Positions 23,627 to 37,182 of a stretch of DNA of 64,000 bases are shown piece after piece. A model generated the notes under the pieces. It saw nothing but the letters and a program-made list of their open reading frames with translations, was not told the origin of the DNA and did no database searches. This DNA is from Anthopleura xanthogrammica (Eukaryota; Cnidaria; Anthozoa; Actiniaria; Actiniidae). How positions within the stretch are numbered: the stretch's first letter is position 1; every line of letters begins with the position of its first letter. The stretch lies in assembly GCA_964019055.1 (NCBI GenBank), contig OZ025219.1, positions 1,520,001 through 1,584,000 on the forward strand. Direction: 5' to 3'. A program made the position numbers and the translations under genes.

Positions 23627-25365
23627 GGTTTATCTCGGATTTTCCGGGTTCATTTACGGCGATGGATTTTTTATGAACTCTTTATGAGACAGCAAAATCT
23701 ATTTCGAGTGCACTTGCTGTTCGCTCAAGCGGGTCACACGAAAACATCCAGAGAAAACGCAATCTGAAATAACTCATCAGTAATGATCTCATTCAGGACT
23801 CTCCATATATAGAAGAAACTAATTAAGGCTAACCATATTTGGAATAAGAATTAATTAAGGGTTTGCCATATTTGGGATTAAGATTTAAAGGGTTTCCATA
23901 TTTGGAGTTATGACGTTGTATATCATGAATATATGAATGAATAATGAGAAATACATATGATTAATAATTCTTTAAATAATGACTTTGCAGATTAAATATA
24001 TAAGGGATATTTCTGTCGTTAGTTCGATATTTGCTTCATTAAACGTATAATCCAAATCATCATTCATTCACAGAAGCTGTTTAAACTGAAACTGCAAACA
24101 AAGAGTTTACGAAATATTTCTCAAATTCGTAGTATGAGCGAAAAATAGAAAAATTCTATAGTTTGTGACAAACTTGTAAAGCAGTTGACTCTATTAATAA
24201 ATTTTGTATTATATTCATTTTTTTAATTGTTTTCAAAACAATTCAGAAATGTCAATCATCACAAAAGAATATTTTTAAAAGTACTCTACCATATAACACG
24301 CAATCGAATTTGAACTCCATAAACATAAAATTTTGCTCGCGAATCTATCAACATTAGCTAACTATTCCCACAGTACCTGCTTCAGGAAATTTCAGGTAAG
24401 AAATCGTAACTTGAATATTACTTTTGTATTTATTTAGTTTCATTTAAGCTTACCCTTGCTTCGAATTTAATTTTAAATTCCCGTACGGAATATTCGTGGA
24501 CATAATTATTGACTTATTATGTAATTTTACAATCGTTTCTTATTCAAAACACTTCTGAACTTTTCAGCAAAGGTGCAAAAACCGTTATAATTTTGGTACT
24601 AAATTCTGTACTTCTAATTCTTGAATCTTAATAAAATAAAGGACTGCGAGCATTGGAATGCAGTTAGATAGTTATACATAACTATACATTCAAGTAAGTT
24701 AAGTATTTCCTCTGCCATTTCTTTAGATCTTGATGCACAAATATCTTGCTCTTTCACCGAAAATACTGAGAAGAAGGAAATATTTTATTTGCTGTTTGGC
24801 TAAAAATAGCTCTCACTTTACAGGAAAATGTTTAAACGAGTTGATATTGTATACATAACAGTTGTTAAAATGCACAACATTTCAACATTAATATGCTATA
24901 CGTACGGCAAACACAAAACCAAATTTTTATCAAATTTTACTCATAAACTAACCTTAATTTTGCCATTATAGTCTAACTAAAAAGCCATACGACACATTTT
25001 TCATATGTATATTTATAGTTGCAGAAATCATTTTTGAAATTCTTGAAGCTTGTAAAAACGTCAAATTTGATTTATTTTCCATCTATTTTGGTTTCCAATA
25101 AATATATGAACGTGTAAAGATTTTTCAGCTAGGAACTTCCTAAGTGAGTCCTAATTATTTCTATTTTAAATCTATTTAACAGGATACGAAAGATAATAAT
25201 TTTGGTTGTTGTTAAATTAGTTTGTGAGCGTTGGCCAAGCGTAAATTCTATTGTTTTTTTCTTATTCAGTATACACCTATTTCAAAAACGTTTTCAGAAT
25301 CAAAGAAGAAGGGAATAAGGATATTCCTATACCGTAAGGCAATCCTGGAATAACTGAGCCATGTT

Positions 25366-25383
25366 AAACCCTAACCCTAACCC
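25366..25383 (+). repeat. Interstitial telomere-like CCCTAA run
   Basis: Three partial units of CCCTAA (the complement of the metazoan telomere repeat TTAGGG). Too short to be more than a curiosity. Confidence 0.6.
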
Positions 25384-25569
25384 AAGATATCTTAAAATTC
25401 CTGCACAATACCGAGGCCAGGGTTGCATTTAAACTCAAAAGGATCAGTAGATAAAGTGCTGTAGATTCTATTATATTATAAATTTTCTTATCATTGCCGA
25501 AAGGTAGGAACCTCGTATATTGATGGTACATTATTTCATTCCTACAAATAAATTCTAAATATTTTTGAA

Positions 25570-25703
25570 TAGACCCCTTGCACTTGACGTCAGAGCAGCT
25601 CAATTTGGAGGGCAAAACAAGAGAATTTTAATCTCCTGAGTGTTGGAACCTATTGTTTTGTCCTCCAAATTGAGCTGCATTCCGACGTGCTGCAAGGGGT
25701 CTA
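25570..25703. mobile_element. MITE family A copy (134 bp, well preserved)
   Basis: The best-preserved copy: TAGACCCCTTGCACTTGACG at the left, GCTGCAAGGGGTCTA at the right, with internal arms AGCTCAATTTGGAGG and CCTCCAAATTGAGCT. Confidence 0.85.
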
Positions 25704-26241
25704 TTTGGTAATACCATACGACTAAATAAAATGGTTTCGTCCATTACAAGCAACACTGGATATCTCAACACTAAGCTCCGTGTTCTAGACGCGAGAAGAA
25801 GAAATAGAAAAAACACAAGTCATTAAGTCAAGCTATTCATGCATATTGGAATGACCTATCTCCCATCGCCTAAGGCCTTTGTCCAGCTTTGACTTCGACA
25901 ACCTTTTTTGAAATAGTTGTATGCCTAATTTTCATGAATTTCGCGTGATAATTTCCTAAACTTCCCGAAATATTGTACCTCTAGATTAAGAAACAATATC
26001 ATAGCCTCAATATGACATGCATTCTGGTTTTGATGTCGTTCAACCTCATTAATATTTCATTTTAAACGCTAAACTCGAAAGTTCTAATCGTTTCAGGTGG
26101 AACATTTTCCCCTTATTTTAGCGGGTTTTGTGAGAGTTGGACCCGAAAATACATCACAACTTAAAAACTCTATGTCCTTTACGAAAAGGATGTAGTTATA
26201 TCTATTTAATTCAATTTTTGATGACTTTTTTCTGTCTAGTC

Positions 26242-27233
<992 letters not shown>

Positions 27234-28071
27234 TTGAATCAGCTTCAAGAACACAGTCTGTCAAAAAAATAATTAATCTTATAGCACCAAGAAGCATTAT
27301 ACTTCACCATCATATATAGCCAATTATATAAAGGAAAACTCTTAAAGTGGAGCGGGCTACCTGTGGTGAAAAGATATGAGAAACTGGAACGAGTCGGGGA
27401 CCCAGTTTTCTCTCTGCCAGGAAAAGATACAGGTAGCCCAAACTTGCCGTGATAGCAATCTTTTAAGGAGAAATTCACTAATCATGGCCAGCTTTGCTGT
27501 TAATAAGTTTATTTGTTCAACTATGGTCCATTCACATGAATGATTGCCTAAGCAATTATTGTAATTTATTTATTGTAACTTGGGCTGGCTGTGTATGACG
27601 TCTGTAAGAGAAAAGAGAAAAACGCTTGATTCTGCGCATGCTCATCAGTATGCAAATCAGCCTAACATGTTATAATGGACATTATTTTATTCAAAAAGCT
27701 AGCTTTCTGTTTTATGCAAATAAACTTCGATTCATAAGCTAAGCTATCACTACATAAAGCATATATATTTATATATTTACTCTTTTAAAAACCTTTCAGT
27801 GTTTTATAGTACTTGTGGCATTGTAAAATAATAATTTATTCCTTACAAAGACTATCTTTATAACCAAAGGATTCTGAGGGAATCTTCAATTTCCTTACCA
27901 AAAATCTTGAACAAAATATATGTGGTTGAGAATTTTGTAGTTCATATAAATATTTTGATTTCAAACGCATAAAACGCCACTTACAGCGATCCCTCTACGC
28001 CAAACAATGTCGGTTCTGCCAGAATGGGCCGGGTCAAATTGTGCTTATTCATAGCAAAAATCTAGCTCTTA

Positions 28072-28500
28072 AAGTCCACCTAAACCCTGATACGATACTT
28101 TCAGTATTGATTCTACATGAAGTGAATTGTTGAATGGAGAAATATTTCTTTATTTGAGTGTTGCGTCTTTGAGTTATAAAGGTTTATACTTCCAATATGT
28201 TAATGGCTGTGACGATCGCAGGCTTTTGAGTATATTTGTTTTACTTGTAATACTAAACACTGGCCATTATCAGACACAAAATTTTCAGTAAACATTGTGG
28301 AAACCATGAGTATAATGATGATGCTTTTTAAATACTGTTTGTGTGAGTCTGTTAAAATTTGTATATTTAATAATATTGGAAGTATAAACCTTTCTAATTT
28401 AAAGACGCAACATTCAAATCAAGAAATATTTCACCATTCAACTATTCACTTCATGTGGAATCAATACTGAAAGTATTGTTTCAGGGGTTAGGTGCATTTT
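28072..28500. mobile_element. Foldback element with arms of about 120 bp
   Basis: The left arm (28072-28205, including ACTTTCAGTATTGATTC and GGTTTATACTTCCAATAT) recurs inverted at 28375-28500. The roughly 170-bp centre is unique and AT-rich. Confidence 0.8.
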
Positions 28501-28639
28501 AAACTGCCAGTTATCTGGTTATATGATTGAAAATTCTTAACCAGCTTTTTTGTCAGTGAAATAGGGAATTTAGCATACGAAGCTATAAAGGTATTCCTAT
28601 ATTTCTTCATTGCTGGAAGAATCAATGTGGCTTTTAATC

Positions 28640-28900
28640 AAAATTAAAAGAGACTGAAGGAAAGAAAAGAGGAAATAACAAAATGAAAGAAAGAAAGAAA
28701 GAAAGAAAGGAAGGAAGAAATAGGAAAGAGATAGAGAAAGAAGAAAGAAAGAAAAGAGAGAATGAACGAATGAATGAACGAACGAACAAATGAATGGATG
28801 AATGAATGAATGGATGAATGAATTAATAAATTAAAAGAAAGAAAGAAAGAAAGATGATGAAAAAACGAACGAACGAACGAACGAACCAAAGAAAATAACA
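28640..28900 (+). repeat. GAAA/GAAT/GAAC low-complexity block
   Basis: Interleaved tetramers (GAAA, AATG, AACG), purine-rich on the plus strand. Confidence 0.9.
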
Positions 28901-30157
28901 CATGAAAAAAGTATTTAATCAACTCGTCACCAGGCCACACTCCAACCGTGTTACCATGACTACCGACTAAAACAAACACGCCAGGAATAGAACAGAACTG
29001 TGCATGTGCCATCAGTTTTCACGTGCGATTTTATATAATACATAGTCGTATTGCATAATGAGACGAAAACTCCCGAGTCACGGGCTAAGAACTCACCTGC
29101 TGTTTGCCGCGTGAGCACCAAAACACCTTGCATGGCGGTTTATGTCCACTAAGATAAGACTTCTGAGGAAAAACAACGCGTTGCCAAGACAACCACATCT
29201 GAAGATTATTTTTCTTAATTTAATAGATTTTGGAGTGATTTTTAAACAACGACAATATGGTCCTATCAAAGGATTTGAGTGTTTATCCATACGAAGTAAA
29301 TTTGCGTAGGGAAAAATTAGGTAGGAAAATTGTGAATTTTTAGAAAATACTTTTTATCGATTGTCGTGGCCTTTCTTTTGGTATTAGTGGATAATTTTAT
29401 GACAAGAAAAGTATCAAGAAATTTGGACTCAAAAAGCAGTTTTAACTTACCAACTCGAAGGTTCTAAATTTTGACGGTTTCTAATTCTGACATTTGAAAG
29501 CCAAGCCCCAGTAATCACATGTACCTCCCCCGATTTCCTATTTAAGAGCCTCAATTCTTCTATATTTATTATATAATATTTCTCGTGAACATGAAGCACC
29601 TTGTGATAACGGAAATACTCTTTCTATAGCTATAAACATTCTATTATTCTTTCAAACTATAGGGCTGCGCCCTTGGCATTGCTCTTGAATTTCAATGAAA
29701 GCCCGAACCCGTGAGTTTGAACCGATTTAAAAACCAGTCGGGGACAGGTCTTGAATGACAAAGCCTTACGCGTCACTCACATGAAGTATAGCTTTTGAAG
29801 AGATAGATGTAGAAAGCGAGTCCGCGTGATGTTGAGGTTACATAAGGGTTATATTATAGTAAAGGGGTCCGGAAAAAGTCCACCTGATACTAGCGGAACA
29901 AGCTAGTGTCTTCTGAATAATTTTTTAATAATTTCTTCCTGGTTATATTTTAGCTTCATTTTTTGGAATATATCGATGATCTTCAGCGAATACTCATTCA
30001 TGATTACGAAACATTAAAGAAAGATTCAGAAAACTAAGTCTGTAATCTCAGAGTCAATCTCGTATTCAGAGCCCACGTTCCTCTTCGTCAGCACCGAGAA
30101 ACAAGAGGCTCTGGCTGTGATTGGTTGACCAAAAGAAACGGAATCAAATTTTTTTTT

Positions 30158-30410
30158 GTGTGACGTGCACTTGTACACGTATGTCCAGAGAATCACCACA
30201 GGAATACCAGTTATGTAAGACAAAGGATAATTTTATAACGAGGCATTAGACTCACACTACACATCGCTGATAGGATTTTTGTGACGTACGCCCTTACACC
30301 TCCATCCAAGGAGATCACCACAGGAATACCAGTTATGTAAGAAAAAGGATAATTTTATAACGAGGCATTAGACTCCATACTACGCATGGCTGATAGGATT
30401 TTTTTGTGAC
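30158..30410 (+). repeat. Tandem duplication of about 125 bp
   Basis: Two adjacent copies share AATCACCACAGG/GATCACCACAGG, AATACCAGTTATGTAAGA and ATAACGAGGCATTAGACTC, and both end in GCTGATAGGATTTTT. Confidence 0.85.
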
Positions 30411-30959
30411 TCTTCAAGGCGATAAAAAAAATTAGAGAACGAAATGAGGCAAACGATAACCCAAAGTGAGATATAATACACAGAAACTATAAAGATAAGG
30501 CAGATCTTCATTCCTTTACTGCATGTCCGAATTTTTAAGTCACTGAGTAAGATATCAGTGCATCAAAGATATACAGTTCACTTGCTATCACTCTTCATAT
30601 CCCCCTCCCCTCCCCTCCCCAACCATTGTCCCCCACCCCCTCCCGCCACTTTTGCCACTCAAGAAAAAAACTGATTGCTTCAGTTTATCACCTGAAACCA
30701 TGCACCATACTTTTTTTTAAGTTATGCAACGTTCAAAAATGAGCGTGAACAAACACGGGCAGCTCCAGAGCCGCTCATGTTGCCAAGACATCTTTTCAAA
30801 GCGCTTAGAGTCAGTTTGTCCGCAGTCAGAGTAGTAAAGAAAACACGAACTGCCGAAGTTTAATAGTTTTAATGGCACTAAGGGTGAAAAAAGTGAAGCC
30901 ACCGGTAAAGACTAACTGGCAAGACTTGAATCAACATGATATAAGAATGAGGCTCAAGG

Positions 30960-31140
30960 TAATGGTAATATTAATGTCGTTATTTTATACACTCTATTGG
31001 CTTTCAAACAATTGCTTCAAGTCGTGGCATTTGGGTCAGTTTTTATACCATTAACTGTATTGTTGGCCGAAATGCCTTGACTTGAAACAATTGTTTAAAG
31101 GCAATAGAGCGTATAACACTGATATCTGCTATTACTCTTA
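30960..31140. mobile_element. Foldback element
   Basis: The left arm (from AATGGTAATATTAATG to GGCATTTGG) is matched inverted by the segment ending CTATTACTCTTA, arms about 75 bp with mismatches, centre about 30 bp. Confidence 0.75.
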
Positions 31141-32530
31141 AATCTATAGTTTCAAAACTAGAGGCATCAAGCTGACCAAGCTGTTCAGCCATAGTATACA
31201 ATATAGTGGTTAAGGTGACTGGCTACTTTTGGAAATAATTTTAAACTTTTTTTTAAACTACGATTTTTTAAAGTGAAATTTAATGCTGATTCCGAATATG
31301 AAAAGAAAAATGGGGAGTCCCGAGCTCGTTTTCGAGATAATCAGCATTTAATGGAGGCCTATGCGCGAGTTTTTGAAGCAAAAATTGCGCCACCGGAAGT
31401 GATCAGAAAAAAAATTTCAACTCATAAGATAATAGTTCTTTGCAGACCTTATCATGCACAAATGCCAGCTAGTGAATTATTCTACAATTCGACATGGATA
31501 TTTTTGAATAAAAGACAAAGAAATACATCGATTTGTCATATTTCGCCCTTTCAGTGCTCCCAAAAATCTCATAAAGTCAAACAAAAATTCCTACAAAAAT
31601 CTATTTTTTCATACGTTAGAAAAATTAACTTTTCTAAAACATTTGATATAACGTAGATTTTTAGAAGTTCTTTCAATTAAGCTTATAAAAAGTATAGAAT
31701 CCCTTGCAAAATTTGAGGGTTTTGCGCTGTTCCTCAATAAAATTTCGTATTTTATTCAGCGGTTTTTGTGCGCGCGCTCATCGTAAGCTCAAATCGCTTA
31801 GAACTGACATGACTGAAAGATCCAGAGTGAGTCTAAATATACCTTACGTACACACTCCAACTTTTCTTCCTTCCTTCTTTTCCCAAGTAGAACAACAAAC
31901 ATCACTAAAAACCACTCACACCTTTTTAAAAGACATTCTTAGAATATTCTTGTGGAGAGAAACGGAGTTGCATAACATAGTTGAGGAAACTCATCGGAAA
32001 ACCTCCCTTACGTAATCAACAATTTATGAAATATTTTCTCATATTAAAAGTATTAGTTAAAAAAGCTTTTAAGGAAAATAGCGCGAAAATTGATATAAAG
32101 CCCGGTTTATTATCAAACGTCGATCTTTTCATGAGTCCAACCTAATGTTAAAAGATCGAAAAATCCCTACTATTGATTCAGACCTCCGTTATACCTGAAG
32201 CCAATCATAATGTATACATTAGGATCAGTTACAGTAATGAAAAAGCTCGTCGATCGTTTGTAACAGAATCGCTCCATGCCGCTGACCAGTTATTAATGCA
32301 CACTCCGGCACGCGCTCTCCAACTCTCGTGCACCAGGAAACGTGAGACTTACCCAAGCGTACAATTGTTCGCAGTATCTCAAGCTGTAGTCTATATTTGA
32401 CGTCAAATTGGAAAGGTTTCTATAAAATCGCCCCTAGCGCAAGTATTTTAAGCTTGGTAGTAAAAAACTTCCAAAAATGTCCTCAAAAGTATGGATAAGT
32501 GATAATGGATATGGATTTGATAAGAATGAA

Positions 32531-32855
<325 letters not shown>

Positions 32856-33340
32856 AAACAATTAAAAACGGTTCAATTTTTGGTAATTTTGAATTGTTTA
32901 TGATTTTACAATCTTAGTAAAATAAGGCGCAATTGGAAATTCATAGAGTCTAGATCTAATAAAATAGAAATAATGAAATTATGATCAGATAGGAATTTTA
33001 CATCAGTTTAAAAAGGCTATCATTTGTTTAAAAAATCGGTAATCCACTGTCCATTGTTTCGAAATCCACGAGTACCGGGACTCCACCATTCCAATTCCTG
33101 TATTTTTAAGTATGAGAGTCACGCGCTCTTACGAATCAGTCTCTTAGAAACGTCAACGTGAACCAGAATACACGGGACAGGATATCAACATTTCTTACTC
33201 TAAATTGCAAAACACGAAAAAGAGAATATTTTGAACCCTTGAAGCATGATTCCTAGACTGTAAAACGTTTCTTAAGGTTTATGTTAAAAAAAACACTAAA
33301 AAGGCTCAAAAATTTGGATCGTTTCGTAACTTTCGCTCAA

Positions 33341-33416
33341 CACGTGTAAGATGGCCGACACGTTATATAACACAAATGCACGTGAGGCCTCCTACTCGCG
33401 TGCTTTGGAGTATATA
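33341..33416 (+). promoter_or_regulatory. bHLH gene promoter: E-boxes, class C site, TATA
   Basis: Two perfect CACGTG E-boxes (33341-33346 and 33379-33384) and one CGCGTG, the reverse of the class C site CACGCG (33397-33402), precede a TATATA box (33411-33416), about 100 bp before the start codon. bHLH-Orange factors bind exactly such sites in other animals and commonly repress their own genes. Direct autoregulation is therefore plausible here, but it is inferred. Confidence 0.6.
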
Positions 33417-33511
33417 GACAAACCACTTGCGATATCAAGTTATTCTTCAGCGATGCTAACCTAGACGTTTCGCTCTCTCAAAATTAATACGAACTAATAT
33501 TTTTACACATT

Positions 33512-36500
33512 ATGTGCGATCAGGCGACCCAGAATTTCAGTAATGAGCTTGTTGATGATTGTGTAGCGGGAAGAGGGACACAAACTTTGGACAACAAGAC
33601 CAACAACGACATTGATATCGAAACAACATCACCATGGAAGTATCCTTCCTTCAACTCCAAGAAAAAAGGAACTGTAAGTTATTTTTCTTGTTGTTTTTTG
33701 CAAAACTACCTTGTAGCGAGGAAAGTAGCCCACTTCCTTGATCTTCCCCTACGATCTTCTTTATTTTAGAAAAGCTGACAGCGATCTCTAGAACATTAGA
33801 ATTTACTTTAAGAAACGTTCTGTTCGGCACATTTCCTAAACTTTTTTTAAAAAATTCCTGAAATACTACATTTTTACACAATTTCAATTCATTTTCTATT
33901 CTAACTTACTGCTAGATAAAATGTTAGTCTTTTTCTTAATAGTTTTCACCTAAATCCCGATAAAATTCTGAATCAACAGAGATATTTACATACGTACGCT
34001 AGTAATATTGTAATATTTTTATACTAATTTTTTTCACTTTTTTCTTTGTATTTTCAGTCGGAATGTTCTCATAAAGTCATCGAAAAACGAAGACGAGATC
34101 GTATCAATAAATGTTTGGGGGATTTGGGCCAAATTGTCCCTACAGCCCAGAACGGAAAACAGGTAAAAATATGGAAAAACTAAACTGGATTATGAATCAT
34201 TCCAAACTCCTTCCTTCGCTTCCGCCCCAAGAATTGCGTTCCAATTTAGTAGGGTTCTACGCTCAGTATTAGTTTTAAAGGTCCTAGAGTATTATCTTCG
34301 GTATTTTTCTCCTTATTTACATTCTTCAATAGTAAGAATCTGGAATTTTCTTGTAGTTTTCTTGGGGAGAAAGGGAAGGAATCGGTAAGGAAGCATGATT
34401 CGATGAGTTGTTTTCCCAAAACTAGCCTCAAGCTGTCCTTTAATTGTCTCCATCAAACCTGACTTAAACGAGCTTAGGAAGCACTATATTTTTTACTTTA
34501 AATAAGGGAAGGCGTGCAGGATGTCTCATATCACTCGGTCAGGGATTAAAGCTATAGGAAAAACAATTCCTTAGTTATTCTTTTGATCTTGGAAAATTGT
34601 ATTCTTATAATAAATATTTTATATTATAAAAAAAGTTTAAGGAAAACCACTCTAATATTTATGAATGATAGATAGATTAATTAATAATACTCATTTAATA
34701 CTTAATTAAGTCACACAAAATACCCATTTTATTGTTTTTCGTTTTCTAGGGATCTGGAAAGCTAGAGAAGGCAGAAATCCTAGAACTAACAGTAGAATAT
34801 CTGAAAAACTTACAAGTTGCTGCAAATAATACCGAAAATGGAGCAACCAGCGGAAATGTAGAAGCCCAAAAAACACCAGAAAAAGGCAAGTGAAATTTGT
34901 ATATACTACATAAATGGTACGATAAACGCTTTTAGGGGGGAGTAATGGTTTCCCATTTCAGCCTACATGTCATTCCCCAGAGTATCATGAATTCTTTTTT
35001 AATGGTGGCACATGAGAAGACACATGAATATGGATACGAGAGAATAACGTGGGTGGAAATGGGAGAATATCATCCCCATGGATGCTAGAAGTGTCTAATT
35101 ATGCAGTATGAAATTGTACCTTATCAAGGATTAAGGTATAATGGTTTTTTAGGGGGGAGGGTGGAGCATTTAATAACCATTTTCAAGAAACCTCATGGTC
35201 TTCCTGCCATCAGCAAATAACTTCACTAATACAAGAGGAAAATGCTACAAATAACCCTCATCTCGTTAGCTCTAGCCTCTTTCCCCACTCCTAACCTACT
35301 TTAAATAAATGTTTGCAAAGCTAAAAATAACAAATGGAAGAAGAATGGCCAAAATTTGCACCTGTCTGGCCAAACACCCCTTAAGCTGGCCCTCTTGGCC
35401 GGTCACATTAACTGGTCACATGTAGTATATCCAAGCTGAGAATTGGAACCTATTGTTTTGTCCTCCAAATTGAGCTGCATTCCAACGTGCTGCAAGGGGA
35501 CTATAACAATATATAATTATGACACTAACAAAAATTTTTTTTTTTTTTAGAACAAACTTCATGTACCAGTAGAGAGCTTCAAGCCTATTCTAAAGGCTAC
35601 AGTGATTGCACATCTGAAGTGTTACGATTCCTAGTCACGGTAGAGGCAACAGATCCCAGACTTCCCTGCTTTCAACGGTTGATGGCTCACTTGCGGATTC
35701 AGTGCCGACACTTAATCGATCTTCCTGACCATGACAACAAGCAAAAAAACAAACAGAATACAGTTACAACCTCAAGCACTACCAAAACCAACCAAATTGG
35801 CAAGAAAAATAACTTCAAAGCTGAAACACAGAGTGATGGGCCTTCTGGAAAAAGACAAAGGATGGAAGTAGACAGCTCTGTTAATTCCAGTACAACTGGC
35901 AATGGAAATGAGAAATCCAAGAATCTCACAGTTATGGGATTTCTTGAAGAAACTGGCAACAACACGTACAACAAGGGACATAGGAGTGTTGGAAGCAGCA
36001 GTATGAGTTCTTCAAACGGTAACAGTAATACTGATAGCCTGAATGGGAATAACTCAGGGAACAACAATGATATGAACGGTAACGGCAACAATTATCCAGC
36101 CCAGTATTCAAACAACAACTCCATGCCATTCCCTAATCATTTCTATCCTCCTTCGTATGGTTTCCCAACCTATGCGCTTCATCCAGCTGGTACCCATTAT
36201 ATTCCTGTCGCACTTCACCCAGGAATCCAAATGCCAGGTAACAACATGCATGGGATGAATGGGATGAGTGGGATGAATGGAATGAGTGGGATGAGTGGGA
36301 TGAATGGAATGATGCCTGCTGCAACACTGATTAACCCAGGACTTGGCTTCTACGGTTCTTCAATGTCTGGACTTCCTCCTCACTCTTCACCAATGGGTTC
36401 TGGCGCATCACCTGCATATGGACCATTGGGTGGTGGCTTCGGCTTGGGGTTAGGTCTTGGAGGGATGGGTGCAGGTCTTGGAGGAATGGGGTTAGGGCTA

Positions 36501-36740
36501 GGTGGATTGTCATCTGGTCTAGCAGGCCCTGGAGGATTACCAGTATACCTGTCAATGGCACAGAAAGAACAGAATCGGAACAGAAGTCAAGATTCTAATG
36601 GAAGCAGTGAAAATGAGTCCAATACCAGCAGTGATGAATATAACTTTTCATCTAATTCTTCAGGGAATATCTCTGAAGTTGGTATCCAAACAGAACAAAC
36701 ACAAGACCATTCTGACTATTTCAGTGCTGGTAGTAGATAG
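33512..36740 (+). CDS. bHLH-Orange transcription factor, HELT/Hey/DEC type
   Basis: DNA-binding repressor-type nuclear factor of 530 aa. Exons: 33512-33673, 34058-34162, 34750-34885, 35551-36740. The bHLH domain spans residues about 58-111 and starts SHKVIEKRRRDRIN, continuing GKLEKAEILELTVEYLKNL; it is split by intron 2 in the loop. The basic region lacks the Hes proline and the Hey glycine, and SHKVIEKRRRDRIN is the form I recall for vertebrate HELT, so HELT-like is the best guess. The Orange domain is at about 146-185 (YSKGYSDC, FLVTVEATDP, FQRLMAHL). The rest is Asn/Ser-rich, then Met/Gly/Asn repeats and Gly/Leu repeats. There is no WRPW at the C-terminus, so Groucho recruitment by that motif is not expected. 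Intron 3 must use a GC donor (GCAAGT at 34886-34891): the neighbouring GT would bring a stop soon after the junction. Confidence 0.9.
35437..35502. mobile_element. Half copy of MITE family A in bHLH intron 3
   Basis: Right half only (GAGAATTGGAACCTATTG, TCCTCCAAATTGAGCTGCAT, GTGCTGCAAGGGG), 50 bp upstream of the acceptor of exon 4. Confidence 0.75.
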
Positions 36741-37010
36741 TTCTAACCACACAAGTAACTTCCTCTGGAAATATCTTGAACTATTACCACAGAGTAGAGA
36801 CCATTCTGGCTATACCAGCTGTGTGGGTAGCAGATAGACCAAGCAAAATTTATTACAAACATGAATATGGTATCTCTCTCTCTCTCTCTCTCTCTGATGA
36901 AGTCTTTCATGGAACTTTCAGAACTACGTCGAACATTACTGAGCCACCTAGTAGAGACTTGTATATACAGTAACTTCCAAGACAAGGCAGGGCCTAATAA
37001 TGTGTGATTT

Positions 37011-37182
37011 CAGAAAATATCCACACCCCACCGTGGAGGGAACTGGAAATTCCAAGGGGTTGAGGGGTCAGAGGAAAAACAAAATTACAAGGTTGGTATG
37101 GAAGAAAATTGGAAATTCACAGAGGGGTGGGGGATCATTTTTTCAAATTCCCTCCATGGTGGGTATGGATATTTTCTGGAAC
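37011..37182. mobile_element. Foldback MITE with CAGAAAATATCCA termini
   Basis: The left end CAGAAAATATCCACACCCCA and the right end ATGGTGGGTATGGATATTTTCTG are inverted copies of about 32 bp; the interior is G-rich and non-coding. Confidence 0.8.

Larger units (their letters stand above)
22943..26241. other. Gene-free stretch
   Basis: AT-rich, no supported exon. It contains a short perfect-arm hairpin element (23189-23303), two MITE family A copies (23451-23626, 25570-25703) and a short telomere-like CCCTAA run (25366-25383). From 23700 to 25300 I see nothing recognisable. Confidence 0.5.

Noticed and set aside
25366..25383. Possible chromosome-end or fusion point from CCCTAA repeats
   Set aside because: Only about three units in ordinary AT-rich DNA, far too short for that conclusion.
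29093..29290. Minus-strand open frame of 65 codons with a possible donor
   Set aside because: No domain, no supporting exons; likely chance.
30872..30902. Short ATG-started basic peptide followed by GTAAAG, possible first exon
   Set aside because: Only about ten codons, a weak donor and no matching downstream exon found before the MITE at 30960.
31273..31656. Plus-strand open frame of 127 codons
   Set aside because: Low-complexity, no domain or conserved-looking block, no ATG context; probably decayed repeat DNA.
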